Counted from the stretch's first letter, positions 8,756 to 17,276 are shown. The stretch is 64,000 bases of DNA from G963665185 sp049723905 (GCF_049723905.1 NZ_JBJKFD010000001.1:620001-684000); one strand, 5' to 3'. A program made the numbers and translations. The notes: generated from the letters alone by a model not told the origin.

Positions 8756-9673
8756 ATGAGCATGCGACGCTTGCAGTATTTTATTGCGGTGGCAGAAGAG
8801 CTTCATTTTGGCAGGGCGGCTGAAAGGCTGCATATGGCCCAACCTCCGCTGAGTCAGCAGATACGTAAACTTGAGGAGGCTCTCGGAGTCGCCCTGTTCA
8901 TCAGAACCAATCGCCGAGTGGAGTTGACCGAGGCGGGCAAAGCGTATTTGGGAGATGTTCGGGAGATTTTAAGCCGACTGGAGCACGCCGGCGAAAGAGC
9001 CAAGTTGGTTGCCGAAGGACTGGAAGGGGAACTCGAACTTGGTTTTGTGGCCCCCTCTATGGATGGCCCCTTGCCCATGATAATACAGCAGTTTCGGAGC
9101 GCTCATCCGGGGATTTATTTGCAACTCAGAGAAGCAGGGACTCCAAAGCTTTTGGAAATGATGGCGGCGCAGCATCTCGACGTCGCATGCATCCGTTATT
9201 TCGACCAGGATCTGTATGGAGCCGAGGCCGTCATTTATCAGAGAGAACCGTATGTGCTCGCTGTGCCGACAGGGGATCCGTTGGCTGAAAAAACGAGCAT
9301 AGAACTTTCTGACTTGGAAGAAAAACCGTTGATATTGTTTCCCAGGAGAACCAATCCTGTTTTGCACGATTGCTTTCTAAGTGCCTTTCAATCAATGCAT
9401 GTTACTCCTGTGCTGCGGCAAGAGGCTCAAAGCAAACATACAATGGCTGCGCTTGTCGCAGCTCAAATGGGGGTAGGGTTCGTCCCTTCGTCCATGACAC
9501 GTTCTCCAAGAGAAGGGGTGATCTACCTTCAGCTTGGAGAGATTACTTCGAAATTGCTTCCTCAGGTAGAACTGGCTGCCGTGTATCGTCCAGAATCAAG
9601 CTCGGTTGTGCAGAGCTTTGTACAAGCCATTTGGGATTTTGTTGGGAGTGCAGGTCGGGAAGAAGGAGAGTAG
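8756..9673 (+). CDS. LysR-family transcriptional regulator
   Basis: A 305-residue LysR regulator. The N-terminal winged helix-turn-helix is plain (LQYFIAVAEELHFGRAAERLHMAQPPLSQQIRKLEEALG, residues 5-45), followed by LFIRTNRRVELTEAG and a linker helix. The effector domain from about residue 95 contains the periplasmic-binding-protein-like pattern LELGFVAPSMDGPLPMII. The ligand and targets are unknown. The helix-turn-helix resembles that of aromatic-catabolism regulators such as CatM/BenM, but no catabolic gene is adjacent. It is monocistronic, between the asnS terminator and the tRNA-Asn terminator, and has no divergent partner gene, which is unusual for the family. An alternative ATG lies two codons downstream (8762). 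Confidence 0.88.
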   Translation: MSMRRLQYFIAVAEELHFGRAAERLHMAQPPLSQQIRKLEEALGVALFIRTNRRVELTEAGKAYLGDVREILSRLEHAGERAKLVAEGLEGELELGFVAPSMDGPLPMIIQQFRSAHPGIYLQLREAGTPKLLEMMAAQHLDVACIRYFDQDLYGAEAVIYQREPYVLAVPTGDPLAEKTSIELSDLEEKPLILFPRRTNPVLHDCFLSAFQSMHVTPVLRQEAQSKHTMAALVAAQMGVGFVPSSMTRSPREGVIYLQLGEITSKLLPQVELAAVYRPESSSVVQSFVQAIWDFVGSAGREEGE

Positions 9674-9753
9674 AGAGTCTTCAGGCAAAAAAAAGATAGT
9701 AAAATTAGTATGTTGAGAGGCATAGCTGAAAAGTCGCAGTAAGGATTTTCCCC

Positions 9754-9786
9754 AAAAAAAAGGCCCTGAAAAACTTCAGGGCCTTT
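9754..9786 (-). terminator. Terminator of first tRNA-Asn unit
   Basis: A 12-bp perfect stem (AAAGGCCCTGAA / TTCAGGGCCTTT) is followed on the minus strand by an eight-base T run. It lies 35 bases past the 3' end of the tRNA at 9821. The same hairpin recurs at 10053-10082 behind the second copy. Confidence 0.85.
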
Positions 9787-9820
9787 GAAATATTTGAATC
9801 ATCTGTTGATGATTTTCTTC

Positions 9821-9896
9821 TGGCTCCCCGGGGGTGACTCGAACACCCAACCTAATGGTTAACAGCCATCCGCTCTGCCGATTGAGCTACCGGGGA
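9821..9896 (-). tRNA. tRNA-Asn (GUU), copy 1
   Basis: A 76-nt cloverleaf on the minus strand: acceptor stem TCCCCGG / CCGGGGA, D arm with AGCTCAATCGGCAGAGC, anticodon arm ATGG-CTGTTAA-CCAT giving anticodon GTT (Asn), T arm GGGTG-TTCGAGT-CACCC, discriminator G, and an encoded 3' CCA. It has its own promoter (9929-9957) and terminator (9754-9786). It is identical to the copy at 10117-10192. Confidence 0.97.
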
Positions 9897-9928
9897 TCAA
9901 CATCTCGTTTCCGTCGATGCGGAGAAAG

Positions 9929-9957
9929 CTTCTAGCTATTCATGGCGGCGGTGTCAA
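9929..9957 (-). promoter_or_regulatory. Sigma-70 promoter of tRNA-Asn copy 1
   Basis: On the minus strand, a perfect -35 TTGACA (9952-9957), a 17-bp spacer and a -10-like TAGAAG (9929-9934) lie about 30 bases upstream of the tRNA 5' end. The same arrangement is kept in the second copy, where the spacer half nearer the -35 has drifted but both hexamers remain. Confidence 0.75.
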
Positions 9958-10052
9958 GAGTTCTTTGTGCTCTATTGAACTTTTTTTAGGAGCCGGGCCA
10001 TCACAAAAGTGCTGTCCCGCAAAGAGGACTTCTTTCTGAAACACGACCAAAG

Positions 10053-10082
10053 AAAAAGGCCCTGAATAACTTCAGGGCCTTT
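10053..10082 (-). terminator. Terminator of second tRNA-Asn unit
   Basis: The same 12-bp stem as at 9759-9786 (AAAGGCCCTGAA / TTCAGGGCCTTT), with one loop substitution and a five-base T run on the minus strand. Confidence 0.82.
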
Positions 10083-10116
10083 GAGATATTTGAATCATCT
10101 GTTGATGATTTTCTTC

Positions 10117-10192
10117 TGGCTCCCCGGGGGTGACTCGAACACCCAACCTAATGGTTAACAGCCATCCGCTCTGCCGATTGAGCTACCGGGGA
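10117..10192 (-). tRNA. tRNA-Asn (GUU), copy 2
   Basis: A 76-nt cloverleaf identical to copy 1: anticodon GTT in loop CTGTTAA, acceptor stem TCCCCGG / CCGGGGA, encoded CCA. Its own promoter lies at 10225-10253 and its terminator at 10053-10082. Confidence 0.97.
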
Positions 10193-10224
10193 TCAACATC
10201 ACGTTTCCGTCGATGCGGAAAGAG

Positions 10225-10253
10225 CTTCTAGCTATTCAGGACGATGGCGTCAA
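10225..10253 (-). promoter_or_regulatory. Sigma-70 promoter of tRNA-Asn copy 2
   Basis: Minus strand: -35 TTGACG (10248-10253), 17-bp spacer, -10-like TAGAAG (10225-10230). It matches the promoter of copy 1 in hexamers, spacing and distance to the tRNA. Confidence 0.72.
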
Positions 10254-10331
10254 GCGAAAAAATAAAAGAAGGTAAAAAAAGTTTGCTGAGCACTTTAAAT
10301 GAGGCTCAAAGGCGGTTCTGCTCCTGATTTC

Positions 10332-10360
10332 TTGACGCACACAGCTAATTCGCATACGCA
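10332..10360 (+). promoter_or_regulatory. Possible promoter upstream of lysS and the envelope operon
   Basis: TTGACG (10332-10337), a 17-bp spacer and a weak -10 TACGCA (10355-10360) lie 36 bases before the lysS start. The -35 is good but the -10 poor, so this is only a candidate. Confidence 0.3.
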
Positions 10361-10395
10361 TTGCGGGTTCAAGGTTTTAATCATTTCTTGGGAAA

Positions 10396-11994
10396 ATGGG
10401 ACTTTCTACATTGAGCCAGAATCAAGACAAAAAACAGAAAATCAAGCTTCGGACCAAGTCCGAAAATGTGGCCCGCTTCATGCCTATGCTTGAAGTATTG
10501 GATGCCAAAGATGAACTCAACGAAGTCATGAAAAGCCGTGTGGAAAAGGCGGTAGGTATCCTGGATGAGGGTGTCTCGCTTTTTCCTAACACTTTTCGTA
10601 AGGATACTGACATTCAGAGTATCCTTTCCAAATATGAGAATGTCGACAACGAAGAGCTGGAAAAGTCCGAGGACAAATTCAGCATTGCCGGTCGTATCAT
10701 ATCGTTGCGCTCCTTCGGCAAGGTTACTTTCCTTCATCTTTTGGATAGAACCGCTCAACTGCAGGTCTTTGTTCAGAAAAGTGAGCTGGGTGACGACGCG
10801 TACAAAGTTTTCCGCAAGTTCGATATCGGTGATATCGTCGGAGTAAAGGGCGATCTGTTCCGTACCAAGACAGGCGAGCTTACCCTTACAGCGGAATCCA
10901 TTGAGCTTCTGACCAAATCCATGCGTCCGCTGCCTGAAAAATGGCATGGTCTTAAGGATGTGGAGACCCGTTACCGGCAGCGGTATGTTGACCTTATCGT
11001 CAACGAACGCGCTCGGGAAATTTTTAAAGCTCGTACTGCCATCGTCAGCGAAATTCGTAAATTTCTTGATGAGCGGGGTTTTCTGGAAGTTGAAACTCCT
11101 ACTCTGCAGTCCATCCCTGGCGGTGCCACGGCCAAACCGTTTGAGACGCACCACAACGCCTTGGATATGCAGCTTTTTATGCGTATAGCCCCGGAGCTGT
11201 ACCTCAAGCGCCTGTTGGTAGGCGGTTTTGAAAAGGTTTATGAAATAGGCCGTAACTTTCGGAACGAAGGTATTTCTACCCAGCATAACCCGGAATTCAC
11301 CATGTGTGAGTTCTACTGGGCGTATGCCGATTTTTACGATCTTATGGACCTTACGGAAGAGCTTTTTGCCGCCTGTGCCCGCCGTGTTACCGGCGGTACG
11401 GTTGTGCCGTATCAGGAGTACGGAGATATTGATCTCACTCCTGGCAAATGGCATCGCTACACGTTCCACGAATCCTTGGAAGTCATCGGAGGCCTGAAAG
11501 CCGACTTTTATAATGACTTTAAAGCCGTTGAAAAACACGTCAAGGAACGTGGGGAAAAGGTCTACGATGGGGACCGCTTAGGAAAAATTCAAGCCAAGCT
11601 TTTTGACATGTATGTCGAACCGAAGCTGGTTCAGCCGACATTCATCTACGAGTATCCTACTGATATATCCCCACTTTCACGCCGAAAGGAAGGGAACCCC
11701 GAGGTCACGGACCGCTTTGAGCTGTTTATGACCGGGCGTGAAATGGCTAATGCCTTTTCCGAACTCAACGATCCCATTGATCAGTTGGGACGTTTTCTTG
11801 CCCAGGTGGCGGAAAAAGAGGCCGGTGATGAAGAGGCACATTACATGGACATGGACTATGTCCGCGCCCTTGAATATGGAATGCCCCCAGCTGCCGGCCA
11901 GGGAGTCGGTATCGATAGGCTGGTCATGTTGCTGACCAACAGCGCAAGTATTCGGGAAGTCATTCTCTTCCCGCTGCTGCGATCGGAAGGTTAG
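10396..11994 (+). CDS. lysS: Lysyl-tRNA synthetase, class II
   Basis: A class II synthetase that charges tRNA-Lys. The OB-fold anticodon-binding domain shows FSIAGRIISLRSFGKVTFLHL. Motif 1 lies in FLDERGFLEVETPTL, then GGATAKPFETHHNALDMQ, motif 2 EIGRNFRNEGISTQHNPEFT, and motif 3 GQGVGIDRLVMLLTN followed by IREVILFP. From 10396 the protein has 532 residues, about 30 more than usual. Starts at 10480 or 10486 (MLEVLDAK) would give the typical length of about 500 but lack a ribosome site, so the start is uncertain. It is the first gene of the run leading into lolC/E, lolD and bamA, 74 bases before the next start. Confidence 0.93.
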   Translation: MGLSTLSQNQDKKQKIKLRTKSENVARFMPMLEVLDAKDELNEVMKSRVEKAVGILDEGVSLFPNTFRKDTDIQSILSKYENVDNEELEKSEDKFSIAGRIISLRSFGKVTFLHLLDRTAQLQVFVQKSELGDDAYKVFRKFDIGDIVGVKGDLFRTKTGELTLTAESIELLTKSMRPLPEKWHGLKDVETRYRQRYVDLIVNERAREIFKARTAIVSEIRKFLDERGFLEVETPTLQSIPGGATAKPFETHHNALDMQLFMRIAPELYLKRLLVGGFEKVYEIGRNFRNEGISTQHNPEFTMCEFYWAYADFYDLMDLTEELFAACARRVTGGTVVPYQEYGDIDLTPGKWHRYTFHESLEVIGGLKADFYNDFKAVEKHVKERGEKVYDGDRLGKIQAKLFDMYVEPKLVQPTFIYEYPTDISPLSRRKEGNPEVTDRFELFMTGREMANAFSELNDPIDQLGRFLAQVAEKEAGDEEAHYMDMDYVRALEYGMPPAAGQGVGIDRLVMLLTNSASIREVILFPLLRSEG

Positions 11995-12068
11995 TCCTTT
12001 GGTTTTATCCGCCGCCGGAAGAACTTTCCGCGCTGGCCATACCGAGCGGACCTCCGCAATGTAGGCTC

Positions 12069-13298
12069 ATGAAATTCGAGCTTTTTGTCGCCTTTAGATA
12101 CCTTCTGGCGTTGCGCAAACAGGCTTTCATTTCAGTGATTTCCTTGTTTGCTATTCTCGGGGTATGCCTGGGTGTGGCCTCTTTGATCGTTGTCATCGGT
12201 GTGATGAACGGTTTTAGTCATGACCTGCGGGACAAGATCGTAGGTGTTAATGCCCATGTGATTGTTTCCAGCTTTTCCTCTCCTCTTAGAGATTATCAGG
12301 AGATTGAAAAGCAGGCTCTTGCTGTTCCCGGTGTGGTTGGAGCCACCCCCTTTGTCTACTCGGAGGTTATGCTTTCAACCCCTCGCGGTGTGAAGGGGCT
12401 GGTTCTGCGTGGCATTGACCCGACAACGGCAGGAAATGTCCTGAGCCTTGCAAAGGATATGCAGAAGGGATCTTTACAGTCTCTGGCAGAGGCTAAGCCG
12501 CTTCCCGGAATAATTGTTGGCTCCGAACTGGCAAAGCGTTTGGGGCTTTTTGTCGGCGCACGGGTGAATCTGTTATCTCCTGCTGGTAAAAAAACATCGG
12601 CCGGATTTGTTCCGACAGTCAAAATTTTCAGGGTTGTCGGGATCTTCCGGACTGGAATGTACGAGTACGATTCGTCTCTTGGCTATGTGTCCGTTGCCTC
12701 CGCCCAAAAGCTTATCGGGCTTGCAGCCGATCAAGTAACCGGGGTGGAGCTTCGGCTGGACAACATTGACCATGCCGAACCTATTACTTTGGAATTGCGC
12801 AAGGTCTTGAGCGGACGTCCGTTGTACGTACGCAACTGGATGGAAATGAACACCAACCTCTTTGCCGCGATGAAACTTGAAAAAACAGCTATGTTTATCA
12901 TCCTTGTGATGATTGTTCTGGTTGGTTCTTTCAGCATCGTGACCACTCTCGTGATGTTGGTTATGAAAAAGAGGCGCGACATCTCCATTCTTATGTCTTT
13001 GGGGGCCACCAAAGAGCGAATTCAACGCATTTTTTTGCTTCAGGGAACTATCATCGGCGGTTTGGGAACCCTTTTGGGGTACGCCGTCGGAATTCCTTTG
13101 AGTCTCTTGCTCGAAAAATATCAATTTATTCAACTACCCAAAAACGTCTACCCGGTGGATACTCTGCCTGTTCTTCTCGACCCTCTAGACCTTACGATGA
13201 TAGGCGTGTGCGCGTTCATGCTGTGCTTTTTGACCACGCTGTATCCGGCACGCAAAGCCTCGCAACTGGATCCCGTGGAGGCTCTCCGCTATGAGTAG
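12069..13298 (+). CDS. lolC: Lipoprotein-releasing ABC transporter permease LolC/LolE
   Basis: A 409-residue membrane subunit of the Lol transporter, which extracts outer-membrane lipoproteins from the inner membrane. It begins MKFELFVAFRYLLALRKQAFISVIS, the typical N-terminus of the family, with a first transmembrane helix around residues 18-45. A large periplasmic domain follows, then three C-terminal helices with the FtsX-like pattern (TTLVMLVMKKRRDISILMSLGATKERIQRIF). Only one permease gene is present, so it probably forms a homodimer (LolF-like) or pairs with a gene elsewhere. The stop overlaps the lolD start by 8 bases. Confidence 0.93.
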   Translation: MKFELFVAFRYLLALRKQAFISVISLFAILGVCLGVASLIVVIGVMNGFSHDLRDKIVGVNAHVIVSSFSSPLRDYQEIEKQALAVPGVVGATPFVYSEVMLSTPRGVKGLVLRGIDPTTAGNVLSLAKDMQKGSLQSLAEAKPLPGIIVGSELAKRLGLFVGARVNLLSPAGKKTSAGFVPTVKIFRVVGIFRTGMYEYDSSLGYVSVASAQKLIGLAADQVTGVELRLDNIDHAEPITLELRKVLSGRPLYVRNWMEMNTNLFAAMKLEKTAMFIILVMIVLVGSFSIVTTLVMLVMKKRRDISILMSLGATKERIQRIFLLQGTIIGGLGTLLGYAVGIPLSLLLEKYQFIQLPKNVYPVDTLPVLLDPLDLTMIGVCAFMLCFLTTLYPARKASQLDPVEALRYE

Positions 13299-13980
13299 CC
13301 GTACATTGTATCAGGTGCGGGACTTGTGTAAGAGGTATCAGGCGCCGGGAGAAACAATTCAGGTTCTCAAGGGAATCGATCTGGACGTTCTTCAAGGTGA
13401 ATCTCTGGCTATAATGGGTGCTTCAGGGTCTGGCAAAACGACACTCCTGCATCTTTTGGGAACTCTTGATACTCCTTCTGATGGGAAAATAGAGTTTAAT
13501 GGACGGGATATAACTAGTCTCGACGCTACTGCCAGGGCCAGTATACGAAACAGCGAAATCGGATTTGTTTTTCAACTTCATCATCTTTTGCCAGAGTTCA
13601 ATACTTTGGAGAATGTGGCCATGCCCGGACTTATCAAGGGAATGGCACGGGAGAGGGCGCTGGAAAAGGCAGCCAAATCTTTGGCTTTAGTAGGAATGGA
13701 GCAACGTGAAAGGCATAGCGTGACCACCCTTTCGGGTGGGGAACGCCAGAGAGCTTCTATTGCACGGGCGATTTTTATGGAACCCCGCGTGCTTTTGGCT
13801 GATGAACCCACTGGGAGCCTTGATGAAAAGACAGGAAGGCTGGTGGGCGATTTAATGCTGTCGTTGAATTCCGATTTCAACATGACGCTTATCGTCGTAA
13901 CGCACAATGGCGAACTGGCCCGCAACATGGGGCGACGACTCGAACTGATTTCTGGAGAACTGCATGCGCATCCCCTGTAA
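13291..13980 (+). CDS. lolD: Lipoprotein-releasing ABC transporter ATPase LolD
   Basis: A 229-residue ABC ATPase of the LolD/MacB group. Walker A GASGSGKT is at residues 43-50, the Q-loop lies in GFVFQLHHLLPEFNTLENVAMP (a LolD/MacB-type sequence), the signature is LSGGERQRASIARA, Walker B is VLLADEPTGSLD, and the switch histidine is in VVTHN. It overlaps the permease gene at its 5' end and bamA by 17 bases at its 3' end, so the three genes should be translated as a coupled unit. Confidence 0.95.
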   Translation: MSSRTLYQVRDLCKRYQAPGETIQVLKGIDLDVLQGESLAIMGASGSGKTTLLHLLGTLDTPSDGKIEFNGRDITSLDATARASIRNSEIGFVFQLHHLLPEFNTLENVAMPGLIKGMARERALEKAAKSLALVGMEQRERHSVTTLSGGERQRASIARAIFMEPRVLLADEPTGSLDEKTGRLVGDLMLSLNSDFNMTLIVVTHNGELARNMGRRLELISGELHAHPL

Positions 13981-16690
13981 TGTTTTCAAAATTCTGCTGG
14001 TGGCTTTTGTTCTGGGACTCTTTGTCCCTAAGGCAGGATTTTGCCTAGAGGACGAAGTCGCCAATACAAAAATTATTGTACTGCCGTTTCAGATCAATGC
14101 CGAGTCCGGCATGCAATACCTGCGGGACAGTCTCCCCCAGTTGTTGGCCGACCAGCTGAAAGACAAGGGGTTCAGCGTTGTTCCCAATAAGGAAATGGAA
14201 CAGCTGATCAAAGATAAGAACGTCGGGTTTCTTGATTTACGGATGGCTCGGGATTTGGCTTTGTTGTCCAAAGCCGGATATGCCCTTTACGGCAGTTTGA
14301 GCCAGGTAGGCGACACGCTCAGCTTGGATGCCCGGTTGGTTGATGCCTTTGGATTGCGTCCGGACAAGCCTCTGTTTGTTGTAAAAAAAGGACTCATAAA
14401 TATCCTGCCAGCAGCAGAAGAACTGGCAACCGGTGTTCAGCTGGAAATAATGCGCAAGGATAAGATTGCCCGCATTGACGTGCAGGGGAACAAGGTATTG
14501 GACAAAGAAGTTGTCCTGTACCGCATTCAAACGCAAAAAGGGGATGTGTACGATCCCAAGCTCATTAACGAAGATCTGCGTACAATTTATGAATTGGGAT
14601 ATTTTGACGACGTTCAGATTAAGCTGACTGATTCCCCTGAAGGCAAGGTTCTCACTTTCATAGTAAAGGAAAAACCACGCATTCAAGCCGTTGTCATTAA
14701 AGGGAATGACGATATGGATACTGATGACATTCTGGAAGTCATCAACTCCAAGCAAGGGGGAATCCTGAACCAAAAGGTCTTGGCAGAAGACCTCGACAAA
14801 GTTCGGGAACTCTACCGTAAGGATGGGTACTACCTTGCCAAGGTGGACCATAAGATTGTTGAAACTGGAAAAGGGCAGGCCCGTCTTGAACTTACCGTCA
14901 AGGAAGGGGAGAAGCTCTATATTACGGATATCAGTATTGAAGGCGCCAAGCAGCTTGATCCTGACGATTTGAAATCCGAACTTGCTTTGGCTGAACGTGG
15001 GATGTTTTCTTGGATCACCGGTTCGGGCGTGCTTAAGGAAGAATTGCTTGAGCGCGATGCCGCTGCTTTGGAAGCTTACTACGCCAACCGGGGTTTTATT
15101 GATGCCAAAGTTGGTCAGCCGGAAGTAGAATTTAAAGAAGATGGTATCCACATTATTTTCAAGGTGCAGGAAGGAGATCGTTACAAGGTCGGGAAAATTA
15201 CCTTTACCGGCGATTTGCTTGAACCGGAAAATGTTCTCAAAGAGCAAATCGGCTTGGACGAAATCCAGGAAGATGACGGATATTTTGATCGCTCTGTATT
15301 GCGCTCCGACCTCAACAGGTTGCAGCAGTTCTATATGGATTATGGCTACGCTTTTGCCGAAGCCGATGTTGCCATGAATCCCCATAAGGATACAAAGACG
15401 GTTGATATCGAGTTCCGGCTGAAGAAACAGCGCAAGGTTTTTGTTCGTCGGGTTATGATCGAAGGCAACGTTCACACTGCTGATAATGTCATTCGCCGTG
15501 AGATTCTGATCGGTGATGGTGACAGGTACAGTGGTTCTCAGCTTTCCAGGTCCATGGTTCGCTTGAACAAACTGGATTTTTTCAAAGCTGTTGATATCGA
15601 ACCTGTTCCCACGGGTGACCCCTCCCAGCTTGACCTTAAAGTTAAGGTTACGGAAAAACCTACCGGCAACATCTCTGGCGGCGTAGGCTACTCCAGTCTG
15701 GATAGTTTTTACGTTGGCGGCACGGTTGAAGAACAAAACCTCTTTGGCCGTGGCTATTTCCTGGGGATCAGCGGGCAGGTTGGGGGGAGACAATCACAGT
15801 TCAAGATCAGCTTTACCAACCCTCATGTCTACGATTCCAAAATGCTCATGGGTGGTGATATCTATTGGGTAACTCGAGACTGGGATAGCTACGACCGTGA
15901 GGCTATAGGAGCTAAAGCTCGTTTTGGTTATCCCTTGGGCGAGTATACTGATTTGTATTGGGGCTACCGTCTGGAGCGTTACAAAATTTCCGATGTGGAA
16001 AGTGACGCTGCAAAAGTCATTCGTGACTTTGAGGGCACGAACCTTGCCAGTATTCTTAATGTAGATGTTGTTCGTGATACGACCAATGACAACTTCCTGC
16101 CCACCGTGGGAACGGTCAACAAGATCAGCGCAGAATATGGTGGTGGTCCCATTGGAGGCAGTGAAGACTTTATTCGGTTGAAATACACAACCAGCTGGTT
16201 CAAAAAGTTGATGTGGGGCACCGTGTTTCACATCAAAGGAGCCGTTGGTTACGCAATGAAAAACGAGAGTGGGAGCGACATTCCGCCTTGGGAACGCTTC
16301 TATCTTGGTGGCATTGATACCGTTCGCGGATATTCCGGCGATAAGATTTCTCCCAAAGATCCTGAATCTGGAGACCGGATCGGTGGTAGCAAGGAGTTTT
16401 ATGCCAACGTGGAATACCTCTTCCCTGTGTATACGGAAATGAACATCATCGGGTTGGTCTTCTTTGACGCAGGCAATGCTTGGGACGATGATGAATCCTT
16501 TTTCGACGATGTTCAGCGTAGCAGTGAAGAGAACACCAAAACTTTTGGACTGTACAAAAGTATAGGTCTGGGAATGCGTTGGAAATCGCCGTTCGGACCG
16601 CTCCGGTTTGAATACGGTTATCCGTTGGACGACCTGAAGGGAAGCGCCAGCCACGGTCGTTTTGAGTTTAGTGTTGGCGCTACGTTCTAA
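13964..16690 (+). CDS. bamA: Outer-membrane assembly factor BamA with extra N-terminal domain
   Basis: A 908-residue protein. A signal peptide (about residues 1-28, hydrophobic KILLVAFVLGLFV, ending around GFC) is followed by an unusual domain of about 130 residues (34-165), then POTRA repeats starting near residue 168 (KIARIDVQGNKVLDKEVVLYRI) and a C-terminal beta-barrel from about residue 560. The barrel holds YLGGIDTVRGYSGDKISP, a version of the conserved VRGF/Y loop, and ends in phenylalanine (FEFSVGATF), as barrel proteins do. BamA inserts proteins into the outer membrane. The extra domain starts KIIVLPFQINAESG and resembles the N-terminal fold of TolB or FlgO-type proteins; that is my reading, not a search. 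The gene overlaps lolD by 17 bases and precedes skp. Confidence 0.95.
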   Translation: MRIPCNVFKILLVAFVLGLFVPKAGFCLEDEVANTKIIVLPFQINAESGMQYLRDSLPQLLADQLKDKGFSVVPNKEMEQLIKDKNVGFLDLRMARDLALLSKAGYALYGSLSQVGDTLSLDARLVDAFGLRPDKPLFVVKKGLINILPAAEELATGVQLEIMRKDKIARIDVQGNKVLDKEVVLYRIQTQKGDVYDPKLINEDLRTIYELGYFDDVQIKLTDSPEGKVLTFIVKEKPRIQAVVIKGNDDMDTDDILEVINSKQGGILNQKVLAEDLDKVRELYRKDGYYLAKVDHKIVETGKGQARLELTVKEGEKLYITDISIEGAKQLDPDDLKSELALAERGMFSWITGSGVLKEELLERDAAALEAYYANRGFIDAKVGQPEVEFKEDGIHIIFKVQEGDRYKVGKITFTGDLLEPENVLKEQIGLDEIQEDDGYFDRSVLRSDLNRLQQFYMDYGYAFAEADVAMNPHKDTKTVDIEFRLKKQRKVFVRRVMIEGNVHTADNVIRREILIGDGDRYSGSQLSRSMVRLNKLDFFKAVDIEPVPTGDPSQLDLKVKVTEKPTGNISGGVGYSSLDSFYVGGTVEEQNLFGRGYFLGISGQVGGRQSQFKISFTNPHVYDSKMLMGGDIYWVTRDWDSYDREAIGAKARFGYPLGEYTDLYWGYRLERYKISDVESDAAKVIRDFEGTNLASILNVDVVRDTTNDNFLPTVGTVNKISAEYGGGPIGGSEDFIRLKYTTSWFKKLMWGTVFHIKGAVGYAMKNESGSDIPPWERFYLGGIDTVRGYSGDKISPKDPESGDRIGGSKEFYANVEYLFPVYTEMNIIGLVFFDAGNAWDDDESFFDDVQRSSEENTKTFGLYKSIGLGMRWKSPFGPLRFEYGYPLDDLKGSASHGRFEFSVGATF

Positions 16691-16733
16691 GGATTTGTTA
16701 GTTAACTAAACCTGGCATTGCAGGAGTTATGTA

Positions 16734-17267
16734 ATGAAAAAGTGCACGTTGTTTGTAGCGTTGCTGGTATTTGCTTTCGCTTCCATGGCCCATGCTAAAG
16801 ATGTGAAGATCGCCGTATTGAACATGCAGAAGATCATTGAGACTTCTGAACCTGGCAAGCAGGCCATGCAAGAATTGAAAGCAAAATTCTCGCAGGTTCA
16901 AAAAGATCTGGAAGCCCAGAAAAATAAAATCGAGGGCATGCGTGACGAACTCCAGAAGCAGAGCCTTGTTCTCTCGCAGGAAGCAAAGCAGAGCAAGGAA
17001 TTCGAAATGCGCCGCATGGTTCGTGATTTTCAGGACAGCTATCAGAATTACCAGCGTAAAATGGGTCTTGAGCAGAAGAAAATCAGCGAGCCCATCCTTA
17101 AGGCCCTGGTCGACGTGGTCAAGGCTTACGCTACCAAGAACGGCTACACCCTGGTCATCGACAAGAATAACAGCGGCCTGCTGTATACTGCCGATAGCGT
17201 TGAAAAAACCAATGAAGTCATTGTTGAACTGAACAATGCCTGGAAAAAGAAACAAGCCAAGAAGTAG
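16734..17267 (+). CDS. skp: Periplasmic chaperone Skp/OmpH
   Basis: A 177-residue protein with a clear signal peptide (MKKCTLFVALLVFAFASMAHA, cleavage after AHA). The body starts with KIAVLNMQKIIE, the conserved Skp opening strand, and continues as a long charged coiled-coil (about residues 45-130) that forms the jellyfish-like tentacles. Skp holds unfolded outer-membrane proteins in the periplasm and passes them to BamA, whose gene ends 43 bases upstream. A good ribosome site (CAGGAG) precedes the ATG. Confidence 0.93.
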   Translation: MKKCTLFVALLVFAFASMAHAKDVKIAVLNMQKIIETSEPGKQAMQELKAKFSQVQKDLEAQKNKIEGMRDELQKQSLVLSQEAKQSKEFEMRRMVRDFQDSYQNYQRKMGLEQKKISEPILKALVDVVKAYATKNGYTLVIDKNNSGLLYTADSVEKTNEVIVELNNAWKKKQAKK

Positions 17268-17276
17268 GGCGGATCA

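Larger units (their letters stand above)
9754..10257. repeat. Tandem duplication of a tRNA-Asn transcription unit
   Basis: Two near-identical direct copies of about 205 bases (roughly 9754-9957 and 10053-10253) are separated by about 95 unrelated bases. Each holds terminator, tRNA and promoter. The tRNA and the region between tRNA and terminator differ at only one or two bases; differences gather in the promoter spacer and the hairpin loop. This looks like a whole-unit duplication kept as two independent genes. Confidence 0.9.

Noticed and set aside
9754..10257. Direct repeats as ends of a mobile element
   Set aside because: The repeats are complete tRNA units with promoter and terminator, and there is no transposase or integrase between or beside them.
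10381..11538. A 385-codon minus-strand frame opposite lysS
   Set aside because: Shadow of the lysS reading frame; no family resemblance.
14237..15793. A long open frame (518 codons) on the minus strand opposite bamA
   Set aside because: It is antisense to a clear BamA gene, has no recognisable motif and no ribosome site; long antisense frames are expected opposite strongly biased codons.
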